This document shows positions 24,301 to 35,703 of a DNA stretch of 64,000 nucleotides, piece by piece (the first letter of the stretch is position 1; every line of letters begins with the position of its first letter). The translations under genes and the position numbers were made by a program. A model generated the notes under the pieces. The model saw nothing but the letters and a program-made list of their open reading frames with translations, was not told the origin of the DNA and searched no databases. Source of the DNA: Limnanthes douglasii subsp. nivea (lineage: Eukaryota > Streptophyta > Magnoliopsida > Brassicales > Limnanthaceae); assembly GCA_036936605.1 (NCBI GenBank), contig JAUPFV010000002.1, forward strand, positions 322,044,893-322,108,892, read 5' to 3'.

Positions 24301-26220
24301 GTCTAATACAAAAATTAATCACTTTATAGGATATGATAAAAATTCTATAAGTTGTTATGAAGTTGTCTTTCTTATCAACTACCGATTTGGATGCAAATTA
24401 AACTTTTTATAACGGTTTAATACCTAACTACCGATTTATAGTACATGAAGCTATCAAAGGTTTGATAAAAAATAAGAAACTTGAAGATGCCGATAAACTT
24501 ATTGAAATCATATCAAACAACAATTACTCATTAGTTGCAGAACCAAATAACATTTTTCAGATTGATTTTTTAAAACACCAAAACAAAAAGGGGAAAAAAC
24601 GTTAGGAAGATGCAATAGATAAATTCATAGAGAATACTGAAAGGTGGCTTGAGAAATCTAAGATTTAGGTAAAGAATTTTCAATATTTTACTCAAATTCA
24701 TAGTGCATTAATCTAATATCTTGAATTCCAAGTTGACTAGAGCAATAATATGTTGTTGCCCAGATCTCATGAAAATTATTTTAATAAATTTAAGCAACTT
24801 TAGCGACTAGGGGATCATATCACTTTTACAAGTGTTATCGAGTCTCAAGTGATAAAAAGGTGGAGGATAATATTGAAGATGAAAAAAAAAAGATCACATA
24901 ATACCTAAATCTAACGAAGATGTTTAATATCATGATTTTGACACACATAAAAACTTATTTTTAAATCATTTTTCTCTTCAACCATTAACTTGAAAACATA
25001 TTGAACCATGACAATGTCGAACACATGAGAAATAGGTTGTTCCGGATTTGTAATGATATTCATGGAAGCATGAATGCATTACTATATTTAAAGACAATTA
25101 TCAACTGTTTTGATAGTGTGACTATAAGTTAAGAGATGATTGGAAGACAATCCAATAATCACTTAAAAAAGAATTGATAAATAATATTCACCCTAGAAAT
25201 ACTATTTACAACTAGGAGTATTATTCATAACCATTAATTTGTCACATCGATATTGTTCAGTGTCACGGCGATCACATAAAAAATTATCTTTTATGTTACT
25301 TATTTGTTTGTAATTTTTTACTTCACTTTATTTACTATTGTTTTGTCATTTTATCTTATAAATACTCTTACATAATGTTGCCATATAGTATTTTGATTAT
25401 TATGTAATATTATTCTTTTGTTTTTTTTAAGAATTTTTAAAAGATATTATAGATAATGTTTGGTTTTAAGTATGGGGCTAGGAGAATTTTTGTTTAAGAA
25501 ATATTATAACAATTTTATGATCGCAAAATAATATAAAATTATACATTTTAGAATCTTAAAATCTAATTTAGATCCGGTGAATTGTTATTTAGTTGGAAAA
25601 ATAATAACTACATTTTAGATTTGTATTTGATTGTTTGGAAATGATATATTTTTTATGATTATAATTTAAAAAAAATAAATATCATTAGAGCATTAACAAC
25701 GGAAGCCTTAAATCATACGTTAAACACTAATAAATCTACTCCAATGAATAGGTCAAGATGGAAGTTAGTTGACGTGAAAGTAATTTTTTCTAACTCATCT
25801 GTTTAATTCCCGAGTAAGCATATAATTTTTATTGTATTTTTGTATTATAGTGGTTGTTTTTCCTTCTTTTCCTCCTTAATTTTCTCTATTTATTATTTTA
25901 TTTTATAATTAATATGTTTTAACATATATTATTAGAGTGGAATAAGATTAGTTAGTTAAAATATAGGTAAACCTTATTTATTTTCTTACATGTCACTAAT
26001 TAACGTTTAATTTTAACACGTACGACTGTACATGCTCTTATATTGTGAATATAAATTTACATCATAATTAATATTTTGAAATAATAGATTTTTCTTAGAT
26101 AGTAGTTGTTATATGATAAAAATAAACAATGAATGTTTTCATAATGCCTTTGTGTGAAAACATAATAAACCCATACGTATTTAGTTTTGTAGCTTATTTA
26201 ATTTCAGTTATTAAATATTT

Positions 26221-26349
26221 ATGGCTATTTTAACACCTAATGCTCTTAACTTAGTGGAATGGAAGACATTGATTCAATATTTGCTAAATGAGTTAGTTAG
26301 AAAACTTAAGAAAACTAAACATTGTATAAATCAGCCAAATTTATTTTAA
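26221..26349 (+). other. Short 42-codon ORF recurring in R copies
   Basis: The ATG-started frame begins 'MAILTPNALNLVEWKTLIQY', has a Lys/Arg-rich middle and ends 'HCINQPNLF'. It is intact in C2, C3 (31087-31215), C4 (38214-38342) and C5 (43084-43212). In C1 (7020) the tryptophan codon is a stop. No family recognised. Four of the five copies are recent duplicates, so intactness is weak evidence for function. Confidence 0.3.
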
Positions 26350-26459
26350 AAATCATTATGTTTATTCCGAGTTTATATACTATTTGTGGTGCTTCATCCT
26401 CTAATTATCCATGCGATGTGGCTCTGGAGTCATTGAATATCACACAGATATATAACAAT

Positions 26460-26643
26460 GATTGTGGCAAATTAAGATCACTTTGTTTATTAAAAAAACC
26501 AAAGTATTCAAATAAAATAATCTCATGTTTGTTTATATAATTAAAATATTTGATTGTGGCAAATTAAGATCACTTTGTTTATTAAAAAAACCAAAGTATT
26601 CAAATAAAATAATCTCATGTTTGTTTATATAATTAAAATATTT
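26460..26643. repeat. 92-bp tandem duplication in C2
   Basis: GATTGTGGCAAATTAAGATC starts at 26460 and at 26552, with nearly identical 92-bp units. It is also in C4 (38453-38636) but single-copy in C1, C3 and C5. Confidence 0.92.
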
Positions 26644-26936
26644 TATTTGGACTTTACCAAAAATATTCTTGACGACTTTGCTTTTTGTTGTAGTCTAAAA
26701 ATGTCTCGTACTAGTTGAGATATTTAATTCACTTATATATTGTATATTATTTTCAATCTAAGATATGTGGGACAACTGATCAAGTGAAGGGTCGAGTTTA
26801 TTTTTTAAAACTCTTCATTAAACTTTGGTTGATATAATGGGCATGATATTTACCATAGTGAGATGTAATGGGAGTGATATTTTCCATAAGTCGATCGCGG
26901 ATATGGCCACTTGTTAAACACATCGCTTAGGACTCC

Positions 26937-26977
26937 GTTGTGATACCATGATAGAATAGTGATAATAATTTATGTGT
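26937..26977 (-). repeat. Truncated inverted LTR end and PBS-like site, C2
   Basis: The PBS-like complement (GTTGTGATACCA at 26937-26948 minus its first base) and the first ~28 bp of the inverted LTR are present. The sequence then jumps to ...ATTCATGCATC, the start of C3. The corresponding C4 site is near 38930-38975. Confidence 0.75.
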
Positions 26978-27809
26978 ATCTTTGATTCATGCATCTTTTG
27001 TATAAAAAATTATTTTATTTCTATTAGTTTTTCAAAAATATCTTTTATATAATGAATTTGATTTTAGTTCCATGTATCTTTTAAAATATTTTTTAAATAT
27101 TGGAATTGATTTTGTTATATGATTATATTATATTTTTAAAATATCCTTTAAAATAATATGTTAAAATTTATATTTATTTTTATAATTATTTTATAATTTC
27201 GGGGTTTTGTTAAGTGACTCTCGGAATTTAATAAATGCACTAAAAATATTAAATTGTTTTAATACTCGAATCTATAATCAAAACTCTTCAAGAAACCTAA
27301 CATTCGAATTAACTCTAAAGAATAAAACAAACACGAACTCGTGTAAACCTAATACTCGAATCTACTCTACTACTTGGATTACTTTTTGGTTGAGAGACCA
27401 AATACTCGGATTGCCTTCATGTGAGACTAGGTATTCGAGGGTGGTTGTAAGATTTGGATAGGTAATGTCTCTTTGTTGGTTGTGAAAGATTTAGGTTGAC
27501 TGTTTTGATGGTTATAATGTGGGCTTATGGTGGAGTCTTTTTTGTGGAAATGCTATATTTTGTGGTGGTGACATTTGCAATTTTGGGGTATATATTGATT
27601 TTGTTGGATAATATTTAGAGATTTATGTTCATTTGACCGATTAGTTTGATAGGTTAATATTTGTGAGATATAATTGGTAGTAAATTAGTAACAATTTATT
27701 TTCTAATTAACTAAAATAATAATAATGATAAATCAATATTTACAACTTCCAGTTAGTTGCTATTAAGTGGTATTTTTTTTTCACCTAAGTGTTATATCAT
27801 TGATATTAT

Positions 27810-27835
27810 GTTGTAAAATAAATTTATTTTACAAC
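27810..27835. repeat. Perfect 26-bp palindrome
   Basis: GTTGTAAAATAAA is followed directly by its reverse complement. It occurs again in C5 at 39803-39828. C2 has lost it in a deletion and C1 lacks it. Confidence 0.9.
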
Positions 27836-28929
27836 TAAATGTTATATCGTTGCAACTTCTTAGTAATTTTATGCTTACATTTGACTTAATAGGTAAAATC
27901 AGTCTTGTTTGAAATTTGTTATAAATTGATCGCTAATGACAATCGACTTTTGCAACAAAGTTATTGGTTGGTTGTAAAAATCTATTTTTCCAATAGTTTG
28001 AGAACATAAAAAGCAACCAGATTCTTAGTTACCACATGAGAAAGTATAATCTACTAAATTTACGACCACGGTTTTATGTGAAACAACATTATAAACCGTT
28101 AGGGATTATAGTTGAAATTATTAATATCGTCCTAACTCAATTGTATTTCTATGTATTATATATATAAGGTATAATTCACTAATCCAACTTAGTGATTCAA
28201 CTTAACGTTTGACATTTTTATCATAAGAAAAATATGAATTTTGTCGACGACTTCCATTACATAGGGGGTACAATATATTTAATTTGTGCGTTTAAAGCTT
28301 CCACTGAAAATGAACAAAAACAATCATATCTTTTATCTCTAAAAATGCATTTGAATAGTTTTTCGGATGTAGATTTTCTAAAAACGTAATCACTGTAGTT
28401 ATACCATCTTTCATGAACTCATCCATATACAACAAAGAAAATAGCTGTTCAGTAGGAGACTAAGCATATTCTTCAAACTTATTAACAAATTTATCTTGTA
28501 TAGCTTTAGAAACTTTCTTAAAAAATTATTTGAAGTTAAGAATTGGGTAATAAAGACAATACGAATGACATACATCGAGAAAGCTAGGCTGAATAGATGT
28601 GATAATACCTATAAAACGATTGAAAAATGAAAACTAACTTTATATCTAAAAAGTGTGGCTTTAGAAATATCAAAACTCATAGCCAATTACTTGAATATTT
28701 TGAATCAACAGCTGAAAAGTAATTGGAAACAACGGTATAAATTAAATAAAAAACATAAACGAGTATCAACATTCATGGATTGATTATATCCAAATGTAAA
28801 TAAAGTTATTTTTATCATTTACACAACAATTACCATAACTATTTGTTTTATCAATCCGACTATCATTACTGTAACTAAACATTTTATTCCATTTCGAGGA
28901 GAACCATGGGAAAATCCAAACACACACAC

Positions 28930-29800
28930 ATCATGGATTGGATGACATATTTAAATTTGATGGATTATCGAACATAAAATCAATCAACTATTTTGTATAT
29001 TATCTCTTCGAAATAAATCTAATGGTTACTTGATTTTACATCAATCCAAAGTAAAAAAATCGATGAATTAGTCAAAACATTTACATGAATGTTTTCCATC
29101 AATACCTAGATTATAAAAATACATCCTCAATTATGTCTAATACAAAAATTAATCAGTTTATATGAGATGATAAATGTTCTATAAATTGTTATGAAGTTGT
29201 CTTTCTTATCAACTACCGATTTGGATGCAAATTAAACTTTTTATAACGGTTTAATACCTAACTACCGATTTATAGTACATGAAGCTATCAAAGGTTTGAT
29301 AAAAAATAAGATACTTGAAGATTCCTATAAACTTATTGAAATCATGTCAAACAACAATTACTCATTAGTTGCAGAACCAACTAACATTTTTCAGAATGAT
29401 TTTTTAAAACACCAAAACAAAAAGACCAAAAAACGTTAGGAAGATGCACTAGATAAATTCATAGAGAATACTGAAAGGTGGCTTGAGAAATCTAAGATTT
29501 AGGTAAATAATTTTCAATATTTTACTCAAATTCATAGTACATTAATCTAATATTTTGAATTCCAAGTTGACTAGAGCAATAATATGTTGTTGCCTAGATC
29601 TCATAAAAATTATTTTAATAAATTTAAGCAACTTTAGCGACTAGGGGATCATATCACTTTTACAAGTGTTATCGAGTCTCAAGTGATAAAAAGGTGGAGG
29701 ATAATATTGAAGATGAAAAAAATATAACATAATACCTAAATCTAACGAAGATGTTAAATATCATGATTTTGACACACAGAAAAACTAATTTTTAAATCAT
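28930..29800 (+). pseudogene. Ty3-gypsy gag remnant in R copy C3
   Basis: The clearest gag copy. The frame is open from 29236 for about 65 codons and reads 'TFYNGLIPNYRFIVHEAIKG', then 'NKILEDSYKLIEIMSNNNYS', matching the plant Athila/Tat gag signature FYNGL...EAYELIE.M..NNY. Further on, 'DALDKFIENTERWLEKSKI' and 'YLEFQVD' (about 29540-29570) parallel the NLE.Q.GQ element that follows in Athila-type gag. Stops separate the blocks. Equivalent stretches lie at about 24390 (C2), 36375 (C4), 41220 (C5), 49625 (C6), 16695 (C7) and 5190 (C1). Identification is by eye; a PF03732 profile search would settle it. Confidence 0.68.
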
Positions 29801-31223
29801 TTTTCTCTTCAACCATTTACTTGAAAACATATTCAACCATGACAATGTCGAACACATGAAAAATAGGTTGTTCCAGATTTGTAATGATATACATGGAAGC
29901 ATGAATGCATTACTATATTTAAAGACAATTATCAACTGTTTTGACAGTGTAACTATAAGTTAAGAGATGATTGGAAGACAATCCAATAATCACTTAAAAA
30001 AAGAATTGATAAATAATATTCGCCCTAGCAATACTATTTACAACTAGGAGCATTATTCATAACGATTAATTTGTCACATCGATATTGTTCAGTGTCGCGG
30101 CGATCACATAGAAAATTATCTTTTATGTTACTTATTTGTTTGTAATTTTTATTTCACTTTATTTACTATTGTTTTGTCATTTTATCTTATAAATACTCTT
30201 ACATAATGTTGGCATACAGTGTTTTGATTATTATCTAATATTATTCTTTTGAATTTTTAAGTATTTTTAAAAAATATTATAGATAATGTTTGGTTTTAAG
30301 TATGGGGTAAGAGAATTTTTGTTTAAGAAATATTATAACAATTTTATGATCACAAAATAATATAAAATTATACATTATAGAATCTTAAAATCTAATTTAG
30401 ATCCGGTGAATTGGTATTTAGCTGGAAAACTAATAATTACATTTTAAATTTGTATTTGATTGTTTGGAAATCATATATTTTTTATTGATTATAATTTTAA
30501 AAAAATAAATATGATTAGAGCATTAACAACGGAAGCCTTAAATTATACGTTAAATACTAATAAATCTACTCCAATGAATAGGTCAAGATGGAAGTTAGTT
30601 GACGTGAAAGTAATTTTTTCTACCTCACATGTTAAATTCCCATAGCGAGTAAGCATATAATTTTTTTGTATTCTAGTGGTTGTTTTTCCTTCTTTTCCTT
30701 CTTCATTTTCTCTATTTGTTACTTTATTTATTAATTAATATGTTTTAACATATATCATTAGAGTGGAATGAGATTAGTTAGCTAAAATATAGGTAAACCT
30801 TATTTATTTTCTTACATTTCACTAATTAACGTTTAATTTTAACATGTTTGACTGTACATGCTCTTATATTGTGAATATAAATTTACATCATAATTAATAT
30901 CTTGAAATAATAGATTTTTCTTAGATAGTAGTTGTCAAATAATAAACATAAACAATGAATGTTTTCATAATGCTTTATTGAGTAACGAGGCCTCGTGTCT
31001 AATCAACATAGATATTTGTGTGAAAATATAATAAACCCATAGGTATTTAGTTTTGTAGCTTATTTAATTTCAGTTATTAAATATTTATGGCTATTTTAAC
31101 ACCTAATGCTCTTAACTTACTTGAATGGAAGACATTGATTCAATATTTGCTAAAGGAGTTAGTTAGAAAGCTTAAGAAAACTAAACATTGTATAAATCAG
31201 CCAAATTTATTTTAAAAATCATT

Positions 31224-31406
31224 ATGTTTATTCCGAGTTTATATACTATTTGGGGTGCTTCATCCTCTAATTATCCATGTGATGTGGCTCTGGAGTCATT
31301 GAACATCACACGGATATATAACAATGATTGGGGAAAATTAAGATCACTTTGTTTATTAAAAAAACAAAAGTATTCAAATAAAATAATCTCATGTTTGTTT
31401 ATATAA
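31224..31406 (+). other. 60-codon ORF of unknown nature in R copy C3
   Basis: The ATG at 31224 opens a frame containing 'TIWGASSSNYPCDVALESLN' then 'ITRIYNNDWGKL'. The frame stays open in all five large R copies: C1 about 7160-7320, C2 26358-26540, C4 38351-38533, C5 43221-43403. C1 differs at several residues but keeps IWGASS, DVALES and TRIYNNDWGKL. I recognise no family. It follows the 42-codon ORF at 31087-31215 in a different frame, so the pair may be one older gene split by a frameshift. Confidence 0.35.
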
Positions 31407-31766
31407 TTAAAATATTTCATTTGGACTTTACCAAAAATACATATGTGTGAATTAGGTCTCACTTGTTGGTGTGATATTTTCCACTTTGGATCAAGGAATC
31501 CTGACGACTTTGCTTTTGGTTGTACTCTAAAAATGTCTCGTACTAGTTGAGATATTTAATTCACTTATATATTGTATATTATTTTCAATCTAAGAGATGT
31601 GGGACAGCTAATCAAGTGAAGGGTCGAGTTTTTTTTAACACTCTTCATTAAACTTTGGTCGATATAATGGGCATGATATTTACCATAGTGAGATGTAATA
31701 GGAGTGATATTTTCCATAATTCCATCGCGGATATGGCCACTTGTTAAACACATCGCTTAGGACTCT

Positions 31767-31988
31767 GTTGTGATACCATGACAGAAAAGTGATAATAATT
31801 GATGTGTTTATTCCTATAAGAATACTGCTAACATATATACACGGATTATAGCAAGAGCTAATTGTTATTATAATCAATACATCAAATCCTAGTTATGACT
31901 ATAATCAACACAGTCAATGATAATTATGTCTATAAATAGTAGAGTCAGTTTTTATTACATTCATGCCTAAATTAGTGAAACCATTCAT
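31767..31988 (-). repeat. Inverted copia 5' LTR with PBS, C3
   Basis: On the minus strand this reads TGAATGGTTTCAC ... CTGTCA (31988 to 31779) and is followed at once by TGGTATCACAAC (complement of 31767-31778), a decayed version of the initiator-Met PBS TGGTATCAGAGC. It is the reverse complement of the LTR at 33070-33275. The sequence to its left (31500-31766) would be the leader of this minus-strand half element. The C5 equivalent is 43765-43986. Confidence 0.85.
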
Positions 31989-31999
31989 CTATATTTATT

Positions 32000-33055
32000 C
32001 TTGGATTACATTGCAATGAAATTGCTGAAGAATTAGCTACTATTCTCATATACGTTGATAATGTACTATTGAGTGACAATGACTTACATGAAATAAAATT
32101 GCTAAATGATTACCTACAACAACATTTTCACATTAAAGATCTCGGCGAGTTAAAATATTTTATAAGTATTGATTTTTCTCGATCTAAGAGATAAATATTT
32201 ATCTCTCAAAGATAATATGCATTAGATATTTTACAAGATACAGGATTTTCAGGAGTAAACTCGACCAGATCCTAATAGAGCATAATTTGAAATTAATTGA
32301 TAAAGACGGTAAACTACTTCATGACTCGACTAGATATCAAAGACTGGTTGACAAGGTAAATATATTTGACAATAACCATGACTGATATTATTTTACTTAG
32401 TGTGTACATTAAGCCAATTTATGGGAGCACCTAGGAAGCCACGCTGGGAAGCAGTGTTAAGAGTCCTCTGTTACATCAAGAAATTACATGGTCGAGGTTT
32501 TTTTTTAATCGAAAAATGATCTGACACTTAGTAACTTTTTTATATAGATTGGGGTGCATGTCGTATGTCAAAATGGTATGTTTCTGGTTACTGTGTTTTT
32601 CTTGGCTCATCACTCATATCATGGAAATCAAAGAAACAGACTAATGTTTCACGACCATTTGTGGAATCAGATGATAGAGCAATGTAAAATACTTGGTTGG
32701 AATTAACCTAGTAGAGATATATGTAAAGATTTGAAGGCCGACTTGGATAAACCGTCATCATTGTTTTGTGATAATTAATCAAGCGACTTTACATATTGCG
32801 TCTAATCGAGTTTTTCATGAGCGTACTAAGTACATAGGGATTGATTTTCATATAATTCGAGAAAAACTTCAAGCTGAAATAATTCATCCATACTATATTT
32901 TAATACAAAGATGTAATTGGAAGATATATTTTTACTAAATCACTCAAGAAAGATGAATTTAATTTTTTATGTAGCAAGTTGAGACTCCTTGATTTACACT
33001 CTCCAACTTGAGTAGGATTGCTAAAGTATCTTTGTATTTATTGTACAGTAACCAT
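32000..33055 (+). pseudogene. copia RT/RNase H fragment in R copy C3
   Basis: Same fragment as in C1. 'ILIYVDNVLLSDND' replaces the catalytic YVDD box with YVDN. 'HFHIKDLGELKYF', 'STRYQRLVDKV', a frame-broken RNase H with 'SSLISWKSKKQTNVS' (about 32606), 'RTKYIGIDFHIIREKLQ' (about 32822) and a tail ending near 'LHSPT' follow. Several stops. C5 carries it at 43998-45053. Confidence 0.85.
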
Positions 33056-33069
33056 AGAATAAAAGTAGA

Positions 33070-33275
33070 TGAATGGTTGCACTAATTTATGTATGAATTT
33101 AATGAGAATGACTCTACTAATGATAGTCATAATTAGCAATGACTATGTTAATTTTATTAATAACTAAGATTGATTGTATTGATTATATTCATAATTAGCT
33201 TTAGCTATAATGTGTGTATATGTATGAGGAGTATTTTTATTGAAATAAACACATCACTTATTATCATTTTTTACA
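33070..33275 (+). repeat. Direct copia 3' LTR, C3 (206 bp)
   Basis: The LTR starts TGAATGGTTGCAC after the purine-rich AATAAAAGTAGA and ends ...TTTTTTACA. It is in the normal orientation for the RT fragment before it, but opposite to the LTR at 31779-31988. The C5 equivalent is 45068-45273. Confidence 0.85.
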
Positions 33276-34282
33276 GACTTCTTTAAAATATCCATCAAAG
33301 AACTTGTGATGGGAGGATTTCATTAGATTCCATTAATATTCTTAAATTTAAAAGTTGTTGTCTTACTGTATTCATTTTCTGTAAGTTTAGAAGTTCTGGT
33401 CTTATTATATTGATTTTTTGTGATAGTTTAATTAACTTTTGTTGGAGACTGGAAAAATCATAATTATGGAGTATCTTTATTAATGTATATTTATCATTTA
33501 TTTTTATATTTTTATATTAATTTATTAATTCTGATAAATGAATAAATACTCTAACAAGTCGTTATTTTGAATTTTATAAGTTATTTGATGGTTAATTAGA
33601 AGAAATTGACCAGAAAAAACTAAAAACGAGTCTAAATATAAATAAAAGGTTTAATAAAAAGATAAATGAATAAGACTTATTAAATAAATATCTACGTGGT
33701 CCTTATTATAACATGGATATGTACTATATGTATTATTTCTTAATACCAATCAATTTATCTATAGATAATGGGTAAAGTACAAAAACAAAAGTGATGGGTG
33801 GTTTTCTCTTTCACAAAAACGTAAAAGGAGAAGGAAAAAACATACATAACACTTTAATAGATAATTTTATTTATAATTTAGTAGATATTTTTCGTTCCAA
33901 AAAATAAATCTCATTTCAAATGCTCAAACAAAAGCGTAAAATATACAACAAATTCCAAAAGACCAAGATTCCATAAAGAAAAACTATTTTTTTTAAGTTT
34001 AACACAAGTCTAAGATGATAAAAACATTTTTAAACAATAAATGGCTTCATCAAGGGCATTGAAAGCTTATGAAGTCTTTGATAATAACAAGTCTTTGAGG
34101 ATTGAGTATCATTCATTAAAAAAGAAATTATTCCATCAGGGACATTAAGGTTTCATAAATTCTATAATAATAAGAGAAAAAATTCTATAACAAATAAAGT
34201 GCTCATCAGAGACATTGAAGTGTTCTATCAGAGATATCAAAATTTAATCATTTGATAGAAAAGCAAGCTTCAATTGTTTCGA

Positions 34283-35703
34283 AAATAGAGGGAAAATCCC
34301 CTGAACATGCCTAAACAATTCTAAAAAGATCAAAGAAATGAACGTAATTGTTCATCAATTTAGTTTCGGCTTATTGAGATTGATGAATCAATAGAAAAAA
34401 TAAAGAGTATTAAGTTTTTAATGAGACAACAAATACTTATAACATAAAATTATAATAAAAATTACTCAAAACTAAACGAGAGTTTAGGACAAAAATAAAA
34501 TACAACATTTTGGAAATTAAAAAAAATTGAGTAATACAAAGTCGAGTTTAAACTTTATTTTTAGCAGCACTAACATATTTGGCTGCAATAATATTAGTAT
34601 TCATATCGGTTATTTGGACTTTAGTACCATCAACATCGTCAGTTTTAGCACCAACAACTTGAACATTACTAGTCAAACCATCATCTTTATGGATACAATT
34701 TCCATCATAATATTTGGGAAACACAGCCTCTCTCATGTCATTTCATTTCTTTGTTTTCAATTTATTCAAGGAGGTCGCAATATCTGCACCATCCTTATTA
34801 AAATTCAATAAAGGTAGAGAGTTAAAAATATTATTTAGCCTAAAATCTCAAATTTAAGTTATTTTTAGTTAGTTCTATGGGCAAAAGGTGGGTTAGAAGC
34901 TTGATTTGGTTGGTTAAAATAGCAAAGTGAGTTACCATCTCATGAAGATATTTTAGTGATAGTTTTGAACTAAGATAGACCCATGTTGGGTAGGTCACCA
35001 TTTGAATCCACATTAAAAAATCCTTAATATTTGTATTTATAAAAGAAAGTACTCGTGCAATCATTTGGGCAGCATTTGAAGGCTTATCACCAACTATGAA
35101 TATGAGTTTGGGAAGCCATTGAGAAGTTGACACAATATTCGATTGTGAGAACCACATCCTTCTCTATATTAACCTATTGGTGAACCGCATTGACAACTAA
35201 AGTAGTTAACGAGTATGTAGGTTCACCCACTATAATATCGGCTCCTTTAAAAACTACAACTCTTATTTTCTTACCGACAGATAAATAAATCTTTGTTAGA
35301 TAAAGAACTTACATCCTTCGAAATATTTTTTTCTTTATTTTGTCAAAGTTGAAATAAAATTACTCACCACAATGTTTTTTGTGGCCATCTTAGAATAAAC
35401 AATTTTCTTATATCTCATAGCTTTAAATTAGGTTTAGGCATAAACTATAGCTAGCCTTATATACATTTCTCTTCAAAACCAAGGACTCATTTTGGCATAG
35501 ATCCATTACAAATAAAAGTTAATTTAGATAGAACAAGAGAAATGATGTTCATGGTAAGTAGGTATGGCCCAAACATATTGATAAAATTGCATACTTTGAA
35601 GGAGCATGTAAAAGAAGAGAAATGGCAGGAGATGTTAATCATGAGTATATCATCTTACTCATCTTTCACCTCTTCCTTGATAATATTAAAACAACTTACG
35701 CAT
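34283..35703 (-). other. Segment U, copy 1, with unidentified minus-strand ORFs
   Basis: This non-R sequence follows C3 and is repeated at 46280-47699. The minus strand has an open stretch 34840-35157 (105 codons; contains 'LIFIVGDKPSNAAQMIARVL' and 'LSLKYLHEMVTHFAILTNQI') and another at 34548-34736 (62 codons; contains 'CIHKDDGLTSNVQVVGAKTD'). Further upstream, near 35384, an ATG opens 'MATKNIV' followed by GTGAGT, which looks like a 5' splice site, and 'VVFKGADIIVGEPTYSLTTL' can be read near 35260-35200. Together these suggest a decayed spliced gene on the minus strand. I recognise no family. Confidence 0.45.

Larger units (their letters stand above)
21398..26984 (+). repeat. Repeat family R, copy C2 (3'-truncated)
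   Basis: It shares C1's left boundary and runs through gag to the first ~28 bp of the inverted LTR (about 26949-26976), where a tandem-duplication junction cuts it. It lacks about 170 bp near 22988 that C1 and C3 keep. It has the SINE empty site at about 22860-22880. Gag signature 'FYNGLIPNYRFIVHEAIKG' lies at about 24400-24460. Confidence 0.85.
26985..34282 (+). repeat. Repeat family R, copy C3
   Basis: It starts at ATTCATGCATCTTTTGT, matching C2 at 22263 (offset 4722), so C2 and C3 are tandem copies from this point. It continues past C2's truncation through the full opposed-LTR copia structure to the R right end. It has the SINE empty site near 27545-27560. Confidence 0.88.
23711..35703 (+). 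repeat. Large tandem duplication, unit 1 (about 11.99 kb)
   Basis: Every landmark recurs 11,993-11,998 bp further on: 26322/38315, 30460/42457, 31188/43185, 34527/46524, 34840/46837. The unit begins at GTAA.AAAGACAATACGAATG (23711) and ends at CTTACGCAT (35703). Divergence from unit 2 is low, with scattered single-base differences only. Confidence 0.93.

Noticed and set aside
34527..34811. 94-codon plus-strand ORF and its copy at 46524
   Set aside because: Ser/Asn/Ile-rich, opposite the better minus-strand reading of segment U, starts at a non-ATG codon.
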